Below are positions 10,234-19,787 of a stretch of DNA of 59,349 bases, one piece after another. The DNA comes from Conservatibacter flavescens. Its GTDB lineage: Bacteria; Pseudomonadota; Gammaproteobacteria; Enterobacterales; Pasteurellaceae. The notes beneath the pieces are model-generated. The model did not search any database. It was not told where the DNA came from and saw only the letters and a list, made by a program, of their open reading frames with translations. The translations under genes and the position numbers were made by a program. The stretch lies in assembly GCF_002795425.1 (NCBI RefSeq), contig NZ_PHHA01000013.1, forward strand, positions 1 to 59,349, in the 5' to 3' direction. Every line of letters starts with the position of its first letter. Positions within the stretch are counted from its first letter, which is position 1.

Positions 10234-10811
10234 ATTTCCAATGAATTATTCAATTCTTCACACCACTTCGGCAATTTATCAACCCATTGGGTTAATTCGT
10301 TTTCACTCAAATGAAAAACCAGACTTGGGGCTTCACCTGAATTATCATAAATAAAGACTTCATCACAAAGCGGTAAGATTTTAATTAAATTTTGCAAACT
10401 AATATCATAACGATTGCGAATTGTGGCTTCATCAATAAAATGTCCACCGCTTGCAACTCTTGCTTTTACTCGCTCGATATTGATTGAAACACTATTTAAC
10501 CCCACATAATTTAATCGCACAAAAAAGCCATTTTCTTTGGCTTTCTTTATTCGTTGCAAAATAGAATTACCCGATAAAGTAGACTCCATTGAAAAAGAAA
10601 CTTGATGTTCAAGTGCAAACTTAAATAATCCAATTGCTTTTCTACCTGCTTGGCTATCGACCAAGCGTGGGTTTTCGGGGTTAATTTGCATGGCGATATG
10701 ATCGGAGTCAATTACAATTTGCACGATGTCTTTATTAAATCCACGCAAGGTGGTTTTGCCCGCCCCATTTGTCCCACAATAGAAAATCGCTAAATTATTT
10801 TGCGTTGCCAT
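10209..10811 (-). CDS. Zeta-toxin-like P-loop kinase (predicted ABC-type ATPase, COG4185 type)
   Basis: With the ATG at 10811 the protein has 200 residues. It has a Walker A motif GTNGAGKT at 13-20, an acidic IDSD segment near 36, a MESTLSGN motif near 76 (the ExTxSG of the zeta family), and a conserved RVKARVASGGH segment near 115 followed by RNRYD. Zeta toxins phosphorylate UDP-N-acetylglucosamine; whether this branch does so is not established. It overlaps by 17 bases a small upstream gene, an arrangement typical of toxin-antitoxin pairs. A TTG six bases upstream (10817) is an alternative start. The last seven residues (PSTAEPY) and the stop codon are encoded by a hairpin of the adjacent repeat cluster, suggesting the C-terminus was replaced or extended by that element. 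Confidence 0.72.
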   Translation of the reverse strand: MATQNNLAIFYCGTNGAGKTTLRGFNKDIVQIVIDSDHIAMQINPENPRLVDSQAGRKAIGLFKFALEHQVSFSMESTLSGNSILQRIKKAKENGFFVRLNYVGLNSVSINIERVKARVASGGHFIDEATIRNRYDISLQNLIKILPLCDEVFIYDNSGEAPSLVFHLSENELTQWVDKLPKWCEELNNSLEIPSTAEPY

Positions 10812-10968
10812 ATTCAATCACTTCTTCGTGTCCATCAGGATAATGTCGCACAATATCCCCATTCGGGCGTTGGAACGTCAGTACTTCACGGGTTTTCTTA
10901 TCGTCCATCCACGCTTTAAATTGAATATGCAGTTGGCGTTGGTGTTCCGCAATTTGTTCGTTAGTCAT
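10795..10968 (-). CDS. Small hypothetical protein (57 aa), candidate partner of the zeta-like kinase
   Basis: A 57-codon reading frame starts at the ATG 10968-10966 (MTNEQIAEHQRQLHIQFKAW...) with an AGAGAAATAA leader that gives a Shine-Dalgarno-like AGAG. It ends with TAA at 10795, 17 bases inside the zeta-like gene. The protein is charged, probably helical over its first 30 residues, and has a C-terminal part (NGDIVRHYPDGHEEVIEYG) that looks like a short beta structure. I recognise no named family. The overlap and order (small gene first, kinase second) fit an antitoxin or accessory protein, but no function can be read from sequence. Confidence 0.62.
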   Translation of the reverse strand: MTNEQIAEHQRQLHIQFKAWMDDKKTREVLTFQRPNGDIVRHYPDGHEEVIEYGNAK

Positions 10969-11155
10969 GTTTATTTCTCTTTAAATTTGCTACGATGAAG
11001 CTTCTCTAACCCTATTCTCCGCTACAAAAAGTGAGCAAATTTAGAAACCAAAATCTCCCCCTAATTCTACCGAAAATCCCCTTTGAATGCAAAAAGACAA
11101 GCAATTGAGATTTAAAGTGAATTTTGACAAAAAAATGCTATCACCCTAATTATTT

Positions 11156-11164
11156 TGGTATAAT
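11156..11164 (+). promoter_or_regulatory. Extended -10 promoter for the glycosyltransferase-like gene
   Basis: TGG followed by TATAAT (11159-11164) is a perfect extended -10 box 36 bases before the ATG at 11201. A TTGACA upstream (about 11124) is too far away to act as its -35. The ribosome site AAGGAAAA lies eight bases before the start. Confidence 0.55.
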
Positions 11165-11200
11165 CGCGAGCAAAGTACTATTAAGTTAAAGGAAAACCTT

Positions 11201-12058
11201 ATGCTCCCTATGTCTGAACTCAAAAATATGTATCCCTTGATTGTGACCCCTAGTCATGATGGAAAATATTTTCATAACTACACCCTTTCCCTGATGAATG
11301 TTGTTCATCAAGCTGCACAAATCGGCATGCCGATACAAGTCTTATTGCAACGCGGTGAAAGCTTAATTACACGGGCGCGTAACAATGCGGTTTCTGATTT
11401 TCTGAGTAATAAAGACTATACTCACCTTTTTTGGATCGATTCAGATATTGGTTTTTCAGCCAACGCATTTTTCCGTTTGTTATTGGCTGATCGTGATGTT
11501 GCTGCGGGTGTTTATCCATTAAAAAAAGAGAACTGGCCTCAAGAAGGCATCCCAGCCAATATGACTCAAGCTGAATTTGAAAAACACTACACAAAATATA
11601 CAGTAAATACGCATACCACTGATGAAACTGGCGCCATTAACCTTACCGTAGATCAAGATGGTTTTGTGGATCTAGATGAGGCTCCGACTGGATTTATGGC
11701 CATTAAGCGTCATGTGTTTGATCAAATGATTAATGCTTATCCTGATTTAGCTTATGTGTCTGATAGTGATTATAACCCTAATAAAGTGTGCTATCGTTTC
11801 TTTGACTGTATGGTTGATCCGGATTCAAAACGCTATTTATCTGAAGATTACTTCTTTTGCCGTTTATGGCGTAAACTGGGAGGGAATGTTGCTGTCGATG
11901 TTCAATCAAACCTATCCCATCAAGGCACTAAAGTCTATACCGGTTCCTTTGTTGAATCATTACGGACAAATTTAGCTCAAACAGTCAATGCCCCAACAGG
12001 TACAATGATGCGTTTAGATTTGTCAGATAACATACAAGAAAACGAACGCGTTTCTTAA
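11201..12058 (+). CDS. Glycosyltransferase-like protein (GT-A fold, DxD motif)
   Basis: This 285-residue soluble protein starts with a segment seen in GT-A-like enzymes that bind nucleotide sugars (YPLIVTPSHDGKYFHNYTLS) and has LITRARNNAVSDFL then HLFWIDSDIGF, where D80-S-D82 is the likely metal-binding DxD. A LPTG-like acceptor region follows (EAPTGFMAIKRHVFDQM, about 165-180) and then LSEDYFFCRLWRKLGG, which resembles the catalytic ED motif. There is no signal peptide or membrane segment, so it would act in the cytoplasm, plausibly on lipooligosaccharide or a protein. It has its own promoter and terminator and no partner genes. The donor and acceptor cannot be named from sequence. Confidence 0.62.
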   Translation: MLPMSELKNMYPLIVTPSHDGKYFHNYTLSLMNVVHQAAQIGMPIQVLLQRGESLITRARNNAVSDFLSNKDYTHLFWIDSDIGFSANAFFRLLLADRDVAAGVYPLKKENWPQEGIPANMTQAEFEKHYTKYTVNTHTTDETGAINLTVDQDGFVDLDEAPTGFMAIKRHVFDQMINAYPDLAYVSDSDYNPNKVCYRFFDCMVDPDSKRYLSEDYFFCRLWRKLGGNVAVDVQSNLSHQGTKVYTGSFVESLRTNLAQTVNAPTGTMMRLDLSDNIQENERVS

Positions 12059-12074
12059 TACACAATAAACAACG

Positions 12075-12101
12075 GGCGTAATGCAAGTATGTTATTACGC
12101 C
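12075..12101. terminator. Convergent terminator between the glycosyltransferase-like gene and holC
   Basis: GGCGTAAT and ATTACGCC pair around an 11-base loop and are followed by TTTTC on the plus strand. The right arm contains the holC stop codon (12095-12097), so the hairpin sits at the ends of both genes. Confidence 0.65.
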
Positions 12102-12535
12102 TTTTCTGTAATCATTTCAAACCCCATTTGTCGATAATATTTATAACGTTCGCGAGCTTGGGCTTTTTCATTCTCTAAAGAGGGTACAAAATCAATGGCT
12201 TGATTAAAGCTATTGACAAAATCAGGCACATCTTGCTGTAAATTAATTAAAATATCACGTCGTTGAGCATTGCGTTTACCCCGCCATGAGATTTCAATCG
12301 GTGTCGCATATTGCGTAATTTCACCAGACAAGTTATGAGGGACAAACTGTTCTGGATCGCGCGCCCATAACGCCTCATCCAAATTAAAAGCTTGTTGTTC
12401 GGTTTCACAAGCAATTAACACTCTCTTGCCAATGCGCCAAGCATTCGCAGCTAAATCACAAGCGAGGGCTTCTACTGCAGATAATTCACCTTGTTTTTCT
12501 GCCTGTTCGACTAAATAAAATTTTGCCTGTTTCAA
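12095..12535 (-). CDS. holC: DNA polymerase III chi subunit HolC
   Basis: HolC (chi) links the clamp-loader complex to single-strand binding protein during replication. The family pattern is clear: KQAKFYLVEQ at the start, LSAVEALACDLAANAWR, GKRVLIACETEQQAFNLDEALW and RRDILINLQ, ending ARERYKYYRQMGF. I place the start at the TTG 12535, which gives 146 residues, essentially the length of E. coli HolC (147), and has GAGG five bases upstream. An in-frame ATG at 12571 would add 12 residues with no family counterpart. In E. coli holC lies between pepA and valS; here valS is downstream on the same strand but separated by inserted genes. Confidence 0.93.
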   Translation of the reverse strand: MKQAKFYLVEQAEKQGELSAVEALACDLAANAWRIGKRVLIACETEQQAFNLDEALWARDPEQFVPHNLSGEITQYATPIEISWRGKRNAQRRDILINLQQDVPDFVNSFNQAIDFVPSLENEKAQARERYKYYRQMGFEMITEKA

Positions 12536-12674
12536 CTTTGCCTCTAATCTGAGTAAATGATAATGGCACAAATTCTAGCGAAAAAGCCTAATAAGATAAA
12601 GAAAATAAGCGATTTTCCCCCTATTATTTGATAGACTAGCCCATTATTTTCGATTAAATATAAATTAAAAAATG

Positions 12675-13763
12675 ATGTTAGTATCCGATTTCCATTTTGA
12701 TTTACCCGATGAACTCATTGCCCGTTACCCAACTGAAAAGCGTACTGCAAGCCGTTTGTTGCAGTTAAATGGAGACACAGGCGCAATAAAACACGGTCAT
12801 TTTCCCGATATTTTAGACTTAATTCACGATGGAGATTTGTTAGTATTTAATAATACCCGTGTTATCCCTGCTCGATTATTCGGGCGTAAAGCCACTGGTG
12901 GTAAGATTGAAGTATTAATTGAACGGGTACTCACTGACGATTGTATTCTTGCCCATGTTCGTGCGTCAAAAGCGCCAAAAGCTGGTGCAGAATTGATTTT
13001 AGGTGAAGATAAATTAGGCGAAGGAAACGGGATAAAAGCGCAAATGATTGCGCGACAAGGAGCATTATTTGAAATAAAAATTTTGCAAAAACATACCGCA
13101 CTTTTTGAACTGTTACAACAAATCGGCCATATGCCTTTACCGCCATACATTGATCGTCCTGACGAAGAGGCAGATCAAGAGCGCTATCAAACCGTATATA
13201 ACAAAGTACCCGGCGCAGTCGCTGCACCGACGGCAGGCCTGCATTTTGATGATGCATTGTTAGCTAAACTAAAAGCTAAAGGCGTTAATTTCGCATTTGT
13301 CACCCTACACGTCGGTGCCGGTACATTCCAACCGGTACGAGTAGAAAAAATTGAAGATCACCATATGCATGCCGAATACGCCGAAGTCCCACAAGACGTT
13401 GTAGAGGCGATCCTCTCGACCAAAGCCAACGGTAAACGAGTAATCGCCGTCGGGACAACTTCAGTACGTTCTATTGAGAGCGCAGCATTAGCGTCTGAAG
13501 AGCGACAAACCGGCAATTTACTTGATCCATTTTTCTCGGATACCTCTATTTTTATTTATCCCGGTAAACAATTTCGTATCATTGATGGTTTAATCACTAA
13601 CTTCCATTTACCTGAAAGCACGCTGATTATGCTAGTTTCGGCCTTTGCTGGTTATGAACACACTATGCATGCCTATCAAAGTGCGGTAGAAAATCGCTAT
13701 CGTTTTTTCAGTTATGGGGACTCCATGTTTATTACTAAAAATCACTCTACTCAACGAGCGTAG
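12675..13763 (+). CDS. queA: S-adenosylmethionine:tRNA ribosyltransferase-isomerase
   Basis: QueA transfers and isomerises the ribosyl part of S-adenosylmethionine onto preQ1 in tRNA, making epoxyqueuosine, the step after Tgt. The 362-residue protein matches the family end to end: [16 protein letters not shown] at the N-terminus, [48 protein letters not shown] and [17 protein letters not shown]. Of two adjacent ATG codons (12672, 12675) the second aligns with E. coli and H. influenzae QueA. In most gamma-proteobacteria queA is directly followed by tgt; here tgt is 11.5 kb away at 25278, with polyamine and AI-2 genes between them. Confidence 0.97.
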   Translation: MLVSDFHFDLPDELIARYPTEKRTASRLLQLNGDTGAIKHGHFPDILDLIHDGDLLVFNNTRVIPARLFGRKATGGKIEVLIERVLTDDCILAHVRASKAPKAGAELILGEDKLGEGNGIKAQMIARQGALFEIKILQKHTALFELLQQIGHMPLPPYIDRPDEEADQERYQTVYNKVPGAVAAPTAGLHFDDALLAKLKAKGVNFAFVTLHVGAGTFQPVRVEKIEDHHMHAEYAEVPQDVVEAILSTKANGKRVIAVGTTSVRSIESAALASEERQTGNLLDPFFSDTSIFIYPGKQFRIIDGLITNFHLPESTLIMLVSAFAGYEHTMHAYQSAVENRYRFFSYGDSMFITKNHSTQRA

Positions 13764-13784
13764 GTTGATACAAACATAGCAATA

Positions 13785-13815
13785 TAAAAAACGGGCAGCA
13801 TATGAATGACTGCCC
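13785..13815 (-). terminator. Terminator of the PuuB-like oxidase gene
   Basis: On the minus strand GGGCAG and CTGCCC form a stem around CATATGAATGA (read on the plus strand), followed by six T residues. It lies 41 bases after the oxidase stop and would also face queA transcripts. Confidence 0.65.
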
Positions 13816-13855
13816 ACTAAAACACAAACTCTTCACGAACAACCTATTCCCAATA

Positions 13856-15166
13856 TTAAAAAAAGCGATCCAACATTCGATAATAAGGTTTACCTACTGC
13901 TAAGGCGAGTTTTTTCACTAATTTTCCGCCATATAAGCTTGGTACTTTCAAACGTTCAAAAATCTGTAACCTGGTAGCATCACCACAAATTGCCTCACTA
14001 ATAATCCGCCCTGCTAATCCACTTAAGGCCACACCGTGTCCAGAATAGCCTTGAGCAAAATAGACATTATTATGTAATTGTCCAAAATGCGGTTTAGCAT
14101 TCAGAGTCATATCTACAGGCCCACCCCAACCATAATCAATTCTTACTGATTCAAGTTGTGGAAACACATGCAACATGTTTTGTCGCATAACATCGACCAT
14201 ATTTTTATTTGAACTGGAATCACTACCAAATAATAAACGATTATCCGCGCTCAGACGGTAATAATCCAAAAAAATATTATTATCACATACCGACATACCA
14301 TTATTAATCACGCTGTCAGCAAGGGCTTGTGGAAGTGGCTCTGTGGCAATAATAAAACTTTCAACGGGAAGGATTTTTTTGGCTATGCCAAAATGGATTT
14401 TTTTCGACAATTTATCCACATAAGCATTAGTCGCCAACACTAAATGGGCGGCATTAACCGCTGATTTTGCGGTTTTAATTTTTATTTTTGTATCGGATAT
14501 CAATTCAACATCAATCACAGGAGAATTTTCATAGATTTTTACCCCTAATGCGAGACAAGCTTGAGCAAGACCTAGACAATAATTCAACGGATGCAAATGT
14601 CCTGAATTTCCGTCATATAATCCCCCGACATATAAATCCGATCCTAAATGTCGTTTAAGCTGCGCTTTATCCCAAAGTTGCATATGAGAATAACCGAAAA
14701 TAGTGCTACTTGTCTGCTTCGCATAAATCAAGTCTTCCATACGTCTTTCATTTAATGCGGCAGTAAGATATCCTCGCTTCCAATCACATTGAATTGCATA
14801 CTTTTCAATACGTTCATCAATAATATCAATGGCTTCCAATGACATATTCCATAATTGCTGTGTCGCTTTAAGACCAAGCTCTTGGAGATATTCATCAATT
14901 CCATCTTCAAAACCATTAATCGCCTGACCACCATTACGTCCGGAGGCGCCAAAACCAACACACGCGCCTTCAAGCACAACCACACTTTTCCCTTTTTCAG
15001 CCAGTTCAAGTGCGGTAGATAATCCAGTAAATCCCGCGCCAATAATACAGACATCTGCAGTTTCCATTTGGCTTAATTGAGCTTGTTGCAAATGGCAATT
15101 CATCGTGTCTGAATAATAAGTTTTGAGGTGTTTTTGAAAAGCAAAATCTAGCATAACATAACCCAT
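13856..15166 (-). CDS. FAD-dependent amine oxidase, PuuB/OrdL type
   Basis: The protein (436 residues) is a DAO-superfamily flavoenzyme. It has an N-terminal dinucleotide-binding motif (CIIGAGFTGLSTALELAEKG, about 41-60), FGASGRNGGQ near 72, and a C-terminal FAD contact region with YFAQGYSGHGVALSGLAGR. It resembles E. coli PuuB (gamma-glutamylputrescine oxidase) along its length, including LDYYRLSADNRLLFG near 295. PuuB acts only after PuuA has glutamylated putrescine, and no puuA, puuC or puuD is seen in the window. It is divergent from a PotD-like polyamine-binding protein, which supports an amine substrate. H. influenzae has an oxidase of this type beside a second potD (from memory). The substrate is inference. 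Confidence 0.82.
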   Translation of the reverse strand: MGYVMLDFAFQKHLKTYYSDTMNCHLQQAQLSQMETADVCIIGAGFTGLSTALELAEKGKSVVVLEGACVGFGASGRNGGQAINGFEDGIDEYLQELGLKATQQLWNMSLEAIDIIDERIEKYAIQCDWKRGYLTAALNERRMEDLIYAKQTSSTIFGYSHMQLWDKAQLKRHLGSDLYVGGLYDGNSGHLHPLNYCLGLAQACLALGVKIYENSPVIDVELISDTKIKIKTAKSAVNAAHLVLATNAYVDKLSKKIHFGIAKKILPVESFIIATEPLPQALADSVINNGMSVCDNNIFLDYYRLSADNRLLFGSDSSSNKNMVDVMRQNMLHVFPQLESVRIDYGWGGPVDMTLNAKPHFGQLHNNVYFAQGYSGHGVALSGLAGRIISEAICGDATRLQIFERLKVPSLYGGKLVKKLALAVGKPYYRMLDRFF

Positions 15167-15277
15167 GATTTATCACCGAACTAATCCTACTCCCCTAATA
15201 AAATAAGTCAATTTTTTTCAATTCTGTTATAATCCTTTTTGCATTTTTAATTTCACTTTATATTACAGGAGGAAAAA

Positions 15278-16315
15278 ATGAAAAAAGCATTTTCATTCAA
15301 ATCATTCATTACAATTGTCTTAACATTTTTCAGCACGATGTCCTTAGCGGCTGAAAAATTATATGTTTATAACTGGACAGGCTATATCCCAACAGAATTA
15401 CTCTCCAAATTTACCAAAGAATATAACATTGATGTTATTTACTCCACCTTTGAAAGTAATGAAGAAATGTATTCTAAATTAAAGCTTACAGGTGGCGGTT
15501 ATGATTTAGTTTTCCCATCTAGTTATTATATTGGGAAAATGGCCAAAGAAGGCATGCTGGAAAAAATTGATCATAACAAACTCAGCAATCTTAAATATAT
15601 TACTCCTAGTTTATTGAACCAAGATTACGATCCTGATAACCAATATTCCTTGCCTTATATTTATGGCTTAACCGGTATTGGTGTCAATGCTGCCGATATT
15701 GATCCTAGCACAATTACAAGCTGGGCAGATTTATGGAAACCAGAATTTAAACGTAAAGTATTATTAATGGCTGATGCTCGCGAAGTATTTCATATTGCGT
15801 TGTTATTAAATGGAAAATCGCCAAATACGACCAATGAAGAAGACATAAAATCAGCTTATGAACGCCTAACAAAATTACTCCCGAATGTTATCGCTTTTAA
15901 CTCAGATACACCTGAAATGCCTTATCTACAAGGGGAAGTCTCCATTGGTATGATCTGGAATGGATCTGCTGACCGCGCTCACGCAGAAAATAAAAATATT
16001 CAATTTATCTACCCAAAAGAAGGCGCAATTCTTTGGATGGATAATTATGCGATTCCAAAAGGCGCAAGAAATCGTGAAGCCGCTCATAAATTTATCGATT
16101 TTCTGTTAAGACCAGAAAATGCCAAAGTCGTTATTGAAACTATGGGTTTTTCCATGCCAAATGAAGGCTTAAAAGACCTACTTACTCCAGAAGAAGCAAA
16201 CAACCCTATCTTATTTCCATCAGAAGCGGAAATTAAAAAAGGTATAATGCAAGCTGATGTAGGGAATGCGATTGATATTTATGAAAAATATTGGAATCGT
16301 TTGAAAACCAATTAA
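15278..16315 (+). CDS. potD: Spermidine/putrescine-binding periplasmic protein PotD (orphan copy)
   Basis: PotD-type proteins deliver polyamines to the PotABC importer. There is a clear signal peptide ([20 protein letters not shown], cleavage near residue 25 after SLAA). The mature protein begins [17 protein letters not shown] and contains [13 protein letters not shown] and [12 protein letters not shown], and ends with the [13 protein letters not shown] region. The 345 residues match the family. The ribosome site AGGAGGAAAAA is strong. No potABC genes are nearby, so it must use a transporter encoded elsewhere or act as a sensor or scavenger. It is divergent from the amine oxidase at 13856 and convergent with lsrG. 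Confidence 0.92.
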   Translation: MKKAFSFKSFITIVLTFFSTMSLAAEKLYVYNWTGYIPTELLSKFTKEYNIDVIYSTFESNEEMYSKLKLTGGGYDLVFPSSYYIGKMAKEGMLEKIDHNKLSNLKYITPSLLNQDYDPDNQYSLPYIYGLTGIGVNAADIDPSTITSWADLWKPEFKRKVLLMADAREVFHIALLLNGKSPNTTNEEDIKSAYERLTKLLPNVIAFNSDTPEMPYLQGEVSIGMIWNGSADRAHAENKNIQFIYPKEGAILWMDNYAIPKGARNREAAHKFIDFLLRPENAKVVIETMGFSMPNEGLKDLLTPEEANNPILFPSEAEIKKGIMQADVGNAIDIYEKYWNRLKTN

Positions 16316-16335
16316 TCTCAATTATCCATTCTCAT

Positions 16336-16376
16336 AGGGATAAGACATGTTTATAAATAAGGCATGCCTTGTCCCT
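16336..16376. terminator. Imperfect hairpin after potD
   Basis: AGGGATAAGACATG and CATGCCTTGTCCCT form a 14-base imperfect stem with a 13-base loop between the convergent potD and lsrG genes. There is no T run on the plus strand, so termination activity is uncertain. An uptake-signal core follows at 16422-16430. Confidence 0.45.
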
Positions 16377-16445
16377 CCTCCCAACCTAGACTTCACAGTG
16401 ACAAGTTTAAAGTAAAAATTAACCGCACTTTTTGATTTTTTCATA

Positions 16446-16745
16446 CTATATTTTGTCCGGTAATAACCAATTAAAAATTTTTTTACTTCTAGTGCCAGTC
16501 ATTAAAGATTCGAGTTCTTTCACACATTGATGATAATGAGGCGTTTGACGATGTGCTTCTAAAGCGGCTTCATCACGATAGACCTCATAGGCATAAAAAC
16601 GCGTTTTGATATCCGGGTCTTGTAATACATCAAAACGTAAATTGCCTGGTTCTTGGCGCGTACCAAGATGGTTACGGGTAAATACTTCCATGAACTCTTT
16701 CTCTTTCCCCTCTTTAATATTAATTTCAACTAACATTGCAAACAT
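16446..16745 (-). CDS. lsrG: AI-2 degradation enzyme LsrG (phospho-AI-2 isomerase, ABM fold)
   Basis: LsrG isomerises phosphorylated autoinducer-2 (phospho-DPD) so that LsrF can cleave it. The 99-residue protein shows the small ABM-domain pattern and near-identity to E. coli LsrG over LVEINIKEGKEKEF, RNHLGTRQEPGNLRFDVLQD, RFYAYEVYRDEAALEAH and TPHYHQCVKELESLMTG. The start at 16745 has GGAGG eight bases upstream; an ATG at 16760 overlaps that ribosome site and is unlikely. It is the last gene of the lsrACDBFG operon. Confidence 0.95.
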   Translation of the reverse strand: MFAMLVEINIKEGKEKEFMEVFTRNHLGTRQEPGNLRFDVLQDPDIKTRFYAYEVYRDEAALEAHRQTPHYHQCVKELESLMTGTRSKKIFNWLLPDKI

Positions 16746-16801
16746 CGTGTATTCCTCCATTTAAAACAGCGGCAAATATATCATTTGCCGCCAATAATCA
16801 A

Positions 16802-17680
16802 TTAAGCATTTTTTTCATGTAAATAAAGCTGATAAGCCTGCTCTGCTGTTTCTCCACCGTGAACGACCGCATGCACGGCTTTTAACATCGCGATAGGTGC
16901 TTCAGATTGGAAAATATTACGCCCCATATCCACCCCCAATGCTCCCTGATCAATCGCCTTATAACACATACTTAATGCATCTTGCTCCGGTAGTTTTTTA
17001 CCGCCAGCGATCACAATTGGCACAGGGCAGCCGGCGGTGATTCGCTCAAAACCTTGATCGACATAATAGGTTTTAATAATATGCGCTCCCATTTCAGCGG
17101 CAATGCGAGTAGCAAGAGAAAAATAACGTTGATCCCGAGCCATATCTTTACCAACCCCTGTTACTGCCATTGTCGGCATACCATAACGTGTGCCTTGATC
17201 CACCAGTTGAATAATATTCTTAATAGACTGATGTTCGTAGTCCGAACCAATATATACTTGGGCGGCCATCGCAGAAACATTTAATCGTATTGCATCTTCA
17301 ACTGATACCGCCACAGCCTCATTTGATAACTCTGTTAAAATTGAATTCGCCCCTGAAGCACGCAATACTACGGGCTTGCCTGTGTCTGGCGGTACAACAC
17401 TGCGCAAAATACCACGCGTACACATTAATACATCGGTATATTCAAATAACGGTGCAATATGTAAATCTATACGCTCCAAACCCGTTGTCGGCCCTTGAAA
17501 ATAACCATGATCAAATGCCAACATAATTGTTTTACCCGTTTTCGGATTAAAAATATCCGCTAAACGAGATTGCATGCCCCAATCTAACGCCCCCGAGCCT
17601 TTTAAATAAAACGCGCGATTGATTTGAGGCTTACCTAATCCAAAGTCTTTACCATCACGGATATCATCTAAATCTGCCAT
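16802..17680 (-). CDS. lsrF: AI-2 thiolase LsrF
   Basis: LsrF has an aldolase-like TIM-barrel and transfers an acetyl group from the LsrG product to coenzyme A, ending AI-2 degradation. The 292 residues include [19 protein letters not shown] near 55, [33 protein letters not shown] (a strand carrying the Schiff-base lysine in this family) and [18 protein letters not shown] near the end. It lies 21 bases downstream of lsrB with GGAG before the ATG, and upstream of lsrG in the same operon. Confidence 0.96.
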   Translation of the reverse strand: MADLDDIRDGKDFGLGKPQINRAFYLKGSGALDWGMQSRLADIFNPKTGKTIMLAFDHGYFQGPTTGLERIDLHIAPLFEYTDVLMCTRGILRSVVPPDTGKPVVLRASGANSILTELSNEAVAVSVEDAIRLNVSAMAAQVYIGSDYEHQSIKNIIQLVDQGTRYGMPTMAVTGVGKDMARDQRYFSLATRIAAEMGAHIIKTYYVDQGFERITAGCPVPIVIAGGKKLPEQDALSMCYKAIDQGALGVDMGRNIFQSEAPIAMLKAVHAVVHGGETAEQAYQLYLHEKNA

Positions 17681-17701
17681 ATTTTAACTCCTCTAATTCC
17701 A

Positions 17702-18718
17702 TTAAAAATTGTAGTCGTCAATATTCTCTTTTGTGAACACAACGCGTTCAGGCAATAAAATAATGCCGTTATCTTTCGCTTCATACTCATAACCTTGAAC
17801 AGCATTAGGGTGAACTTCTACTGTACCAACGCCTTGTACTTCGAGTGTATCGCCGATATTTAACGCTTTGCCTTTTAATAAATCATTCGCAACAGAAACC
17901 GAAATTTTGCCTTGCTGTACAACGTCCCATAAGCCAAATTGTTTTACTGTGCCACGTTTCACATAAGGGCGCATAACATTCGGTGTACTAAACCCGACAA
18001 TAACAACATCGCTCACTTTTAAATTTTCAGCGGCTTGTGCTGCCGCAGGCAATGCATTGGCATCAGGAGCAATAATGGCATCAAGATCAGGATAGGCCTT
18101 TAAGATCCCCTCCGCTGTTTGCAATGATTTAATTGCATCGTTATATCCAAATTGAGTGGTAACAATTTCCCATTCTGGATATTCTTTAGCAATTTTCGCT
18201 TTTGCCTCATTCACCCATTGATTTTGATCCGTCACCGTTGGACTAGAATAGAAAAATGCCACTTTGGCTTTCGGCTTGGTGATTTGATTTGCCGCCATAT
18301 CCACCAACATAGCCCCAAGCTGATGAGGTGTTCCCTGATTAATATAGTAGCTACGACATTCTGGCTTAGTATCAGAGTCCCATGTTAAAATTTTGACGCC
18401 TCGCTTCATAGCTCGTTGCAAAGTAGAACATAACCCTTCCGGTGAAACAGCAGAAACAATAATGGCGTTATATCCCTGATTGACAAAGTTATTAATTAAT
18501 TGAACCTGATTGGAAACACTCGGCTCCGTTGGACCGTCATAAGTCACATCAACACCTAAGGTTTTCCCCATTTCAATAGCGCCTTGTCCGCCACTGGTAA
18601 AGAAGCCCACACCTACCAACTTAGGTATAAAAGCAATACGATCTGCTGCCTGAGCCGAAACAATAGCCGATAAACCTATTGCTGTTGCAAGTGCGGTCAC
18701 TTTGATAAAATTTTTCAT
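17702..18718 (-). CDS. lsrB: AI-2-binding periplasmic protein LsrB
   Basis: LsrB binds the R-THMF form of AI-2 in the periplasm and delivers it to LsrACD. A signal peptide ends near residue 25 (SAIVSAQAA). The mature protein begins [20 protein letters not shown] and continues [20 protein letters not shown] and [20 protein letters not shown], with the AI-2-contacting DSD and the PDANALPA loop. At 338 residues it matches E. coli LsrB. GGGAGGAA precedes the start. It lies between lsrD and lsrF. Confidence 0.96.
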   Translation of the reverse strand: MKNFIKVTALATAIGLSAIVSAQAADRIAFIPKLVGVGFFTSGGQGAIEMGKTLGVDVTYDGPTEPSVSNQVQLINNFVNQGYNAIIVSAVSPEGLCSTLQRAMKRGVKILTWDSDTKPECRSYYINQGTPHQLGAMLVDMAANQITKPKAKVAFFYSSPTVTDQNQWVNEAKAKIAKEYPEWEIVTTQFGYNDAIKSLQTAEGILKAYPDLDAIIAPDANALPAAAQAAENLKVSDVVIVGFSTPNVMRPYVKRGTVKQFGLWDVVQQGKISVSVANDLLKGKALNIGDTLEVQGVGTVEVHPNAVQGYEYEAKDNGIILLPERVVFTKENIDDYNF

Positions 18719-18773
18719 GGTTAATTCCTCCCAGTTGGTTTGAGTTAAAACACACCAAGAAATACAAGTATGT

Positions 18774-19775
18774 TCATCGTGAAACTATTCTGACCTTTTT
18801 ACGCATAATCCATTGAACAATAGCGGAATAATATAGGCTAATTGATTTACCAATTAAGACAATGATGAGCAATGCACCTGACAATGCGCTCGAAATCTCA
18901 TTCGAAATCCCCACCATCTGTAATCCCTGCTGCAAATATCCGATCAAGATTGCAGCAATCGCAGTGCCGATAATAGATCCTGAACCGCCATAAATATTTG
19001 CCCCACCTAATACCACCGCAGTAAGAACAGGCATAAGTAATGAGCTACCCAAATCAGAACGCGCCGATCCAAAATAAGACACTAATAAAATCGCTACAAA
19101 CGCTGCGACCAAACCAATTAACGCATAAATAATCAATAATGTTCGATTCACGGGTACTGCGCTATAACGAGAAGTACGCTCACTTTGCCCGATCAAAAAA
19201 ATACTACGTCCAACAATAGTTTTATGCATTAATAGCCAAAAAAGTGCGGTCATCATTAAGAAATAAATGATGGGAGTTGGAATCCCTAACAAGCTTTGAT
19301 TCGCAAAATCCAGTAAAGCTTCAGGAAAACCGCCTATCCCCTCATAACCTGTTGCACCGGCAAATCCCGATAATAGCAACGCTCCACCGCCGTATAAATA
19401 CATCGTTCCCAATGTAATCACTAAGGGATTCACTTTGGTGTAAATAATCAATCCGGCATTCATCAAACCACAAGCTATACCAAGCAAAAATACAATAGGA
19501 ATCGCCAAGATCAGTGATATTCCCAATTTATACAATACGCCCAACGCAATGGCACATAGCCCCACCGTCGAGCCGAAAGAAATATCAATGCCGCCGCTGA
19601 CGATAATCAGAGTTAACGGCAGTGCCAACATGCCGATATAAATAAAATCACTCGTACTGTAAAGTAATACATTAAGATCTAGCATTCTGGGATTGAATAA
19701 ACCAAACCCGAGAATTTCAACGATCACCAAACAAAATAATGTGATTTCCCAACCGTATCTTTTCATGTTAAACAT
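18774..19775 (-). CDS. lsrD: AI-2 ABC transporter permease LsrD
   Basis: One of the two inner-membrane permeases of the AI-2 importer. The 333-residue protein is almost entirely hydrophobic with 8-10 predicted helices, and has the family stretches [59 protein letters not shown] and [18 protein letters not shown], the last being the coupling loop to LsrA. I choose the ATG at 19775, five bases after GGAGG, over a GTG one codon upstream. It follows lsrC by 12 bases. Confidence 0.95.
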   Translation of the reverse strand: MFNMKRYGWEITLFCLVIVEILGFGLFNPRMLDLNVLLYSTSDFIYIGMLALPLTLIIVSGGIDISFGSTVGLCAIALGVLYKLGISLILAIPIVFLLGIACGLMNAGLIIYTKVNPLVITLGTMYLYGGGALLLSGFAGATGYEGIGGFPEALLDFANQSLLGIPTPIIYFLMMTALFWLLMHKTIVGRSIFLIGQSERTSRYSAVPVNRTLLIIYALIGLVAAFVAILLVSYFGSARSDLGSSLLMPVLTAVVLGGANIYGGSGSIIGTAIAAILIGYLQQGLQMVGISNEISSALSGALLIIVLIGKSISLYYSAIVQWIMRKKVRIVSR

Positions 19776-19787
19776 CACTGCCTCCCA

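Noticed and set aside
12536-12571. Upstream ATG start for holC
   Set aside because: It adds 12 residues absent from HolC proteins, and the TTG at 12535 has a GAGG ribosome site and gives the family length.
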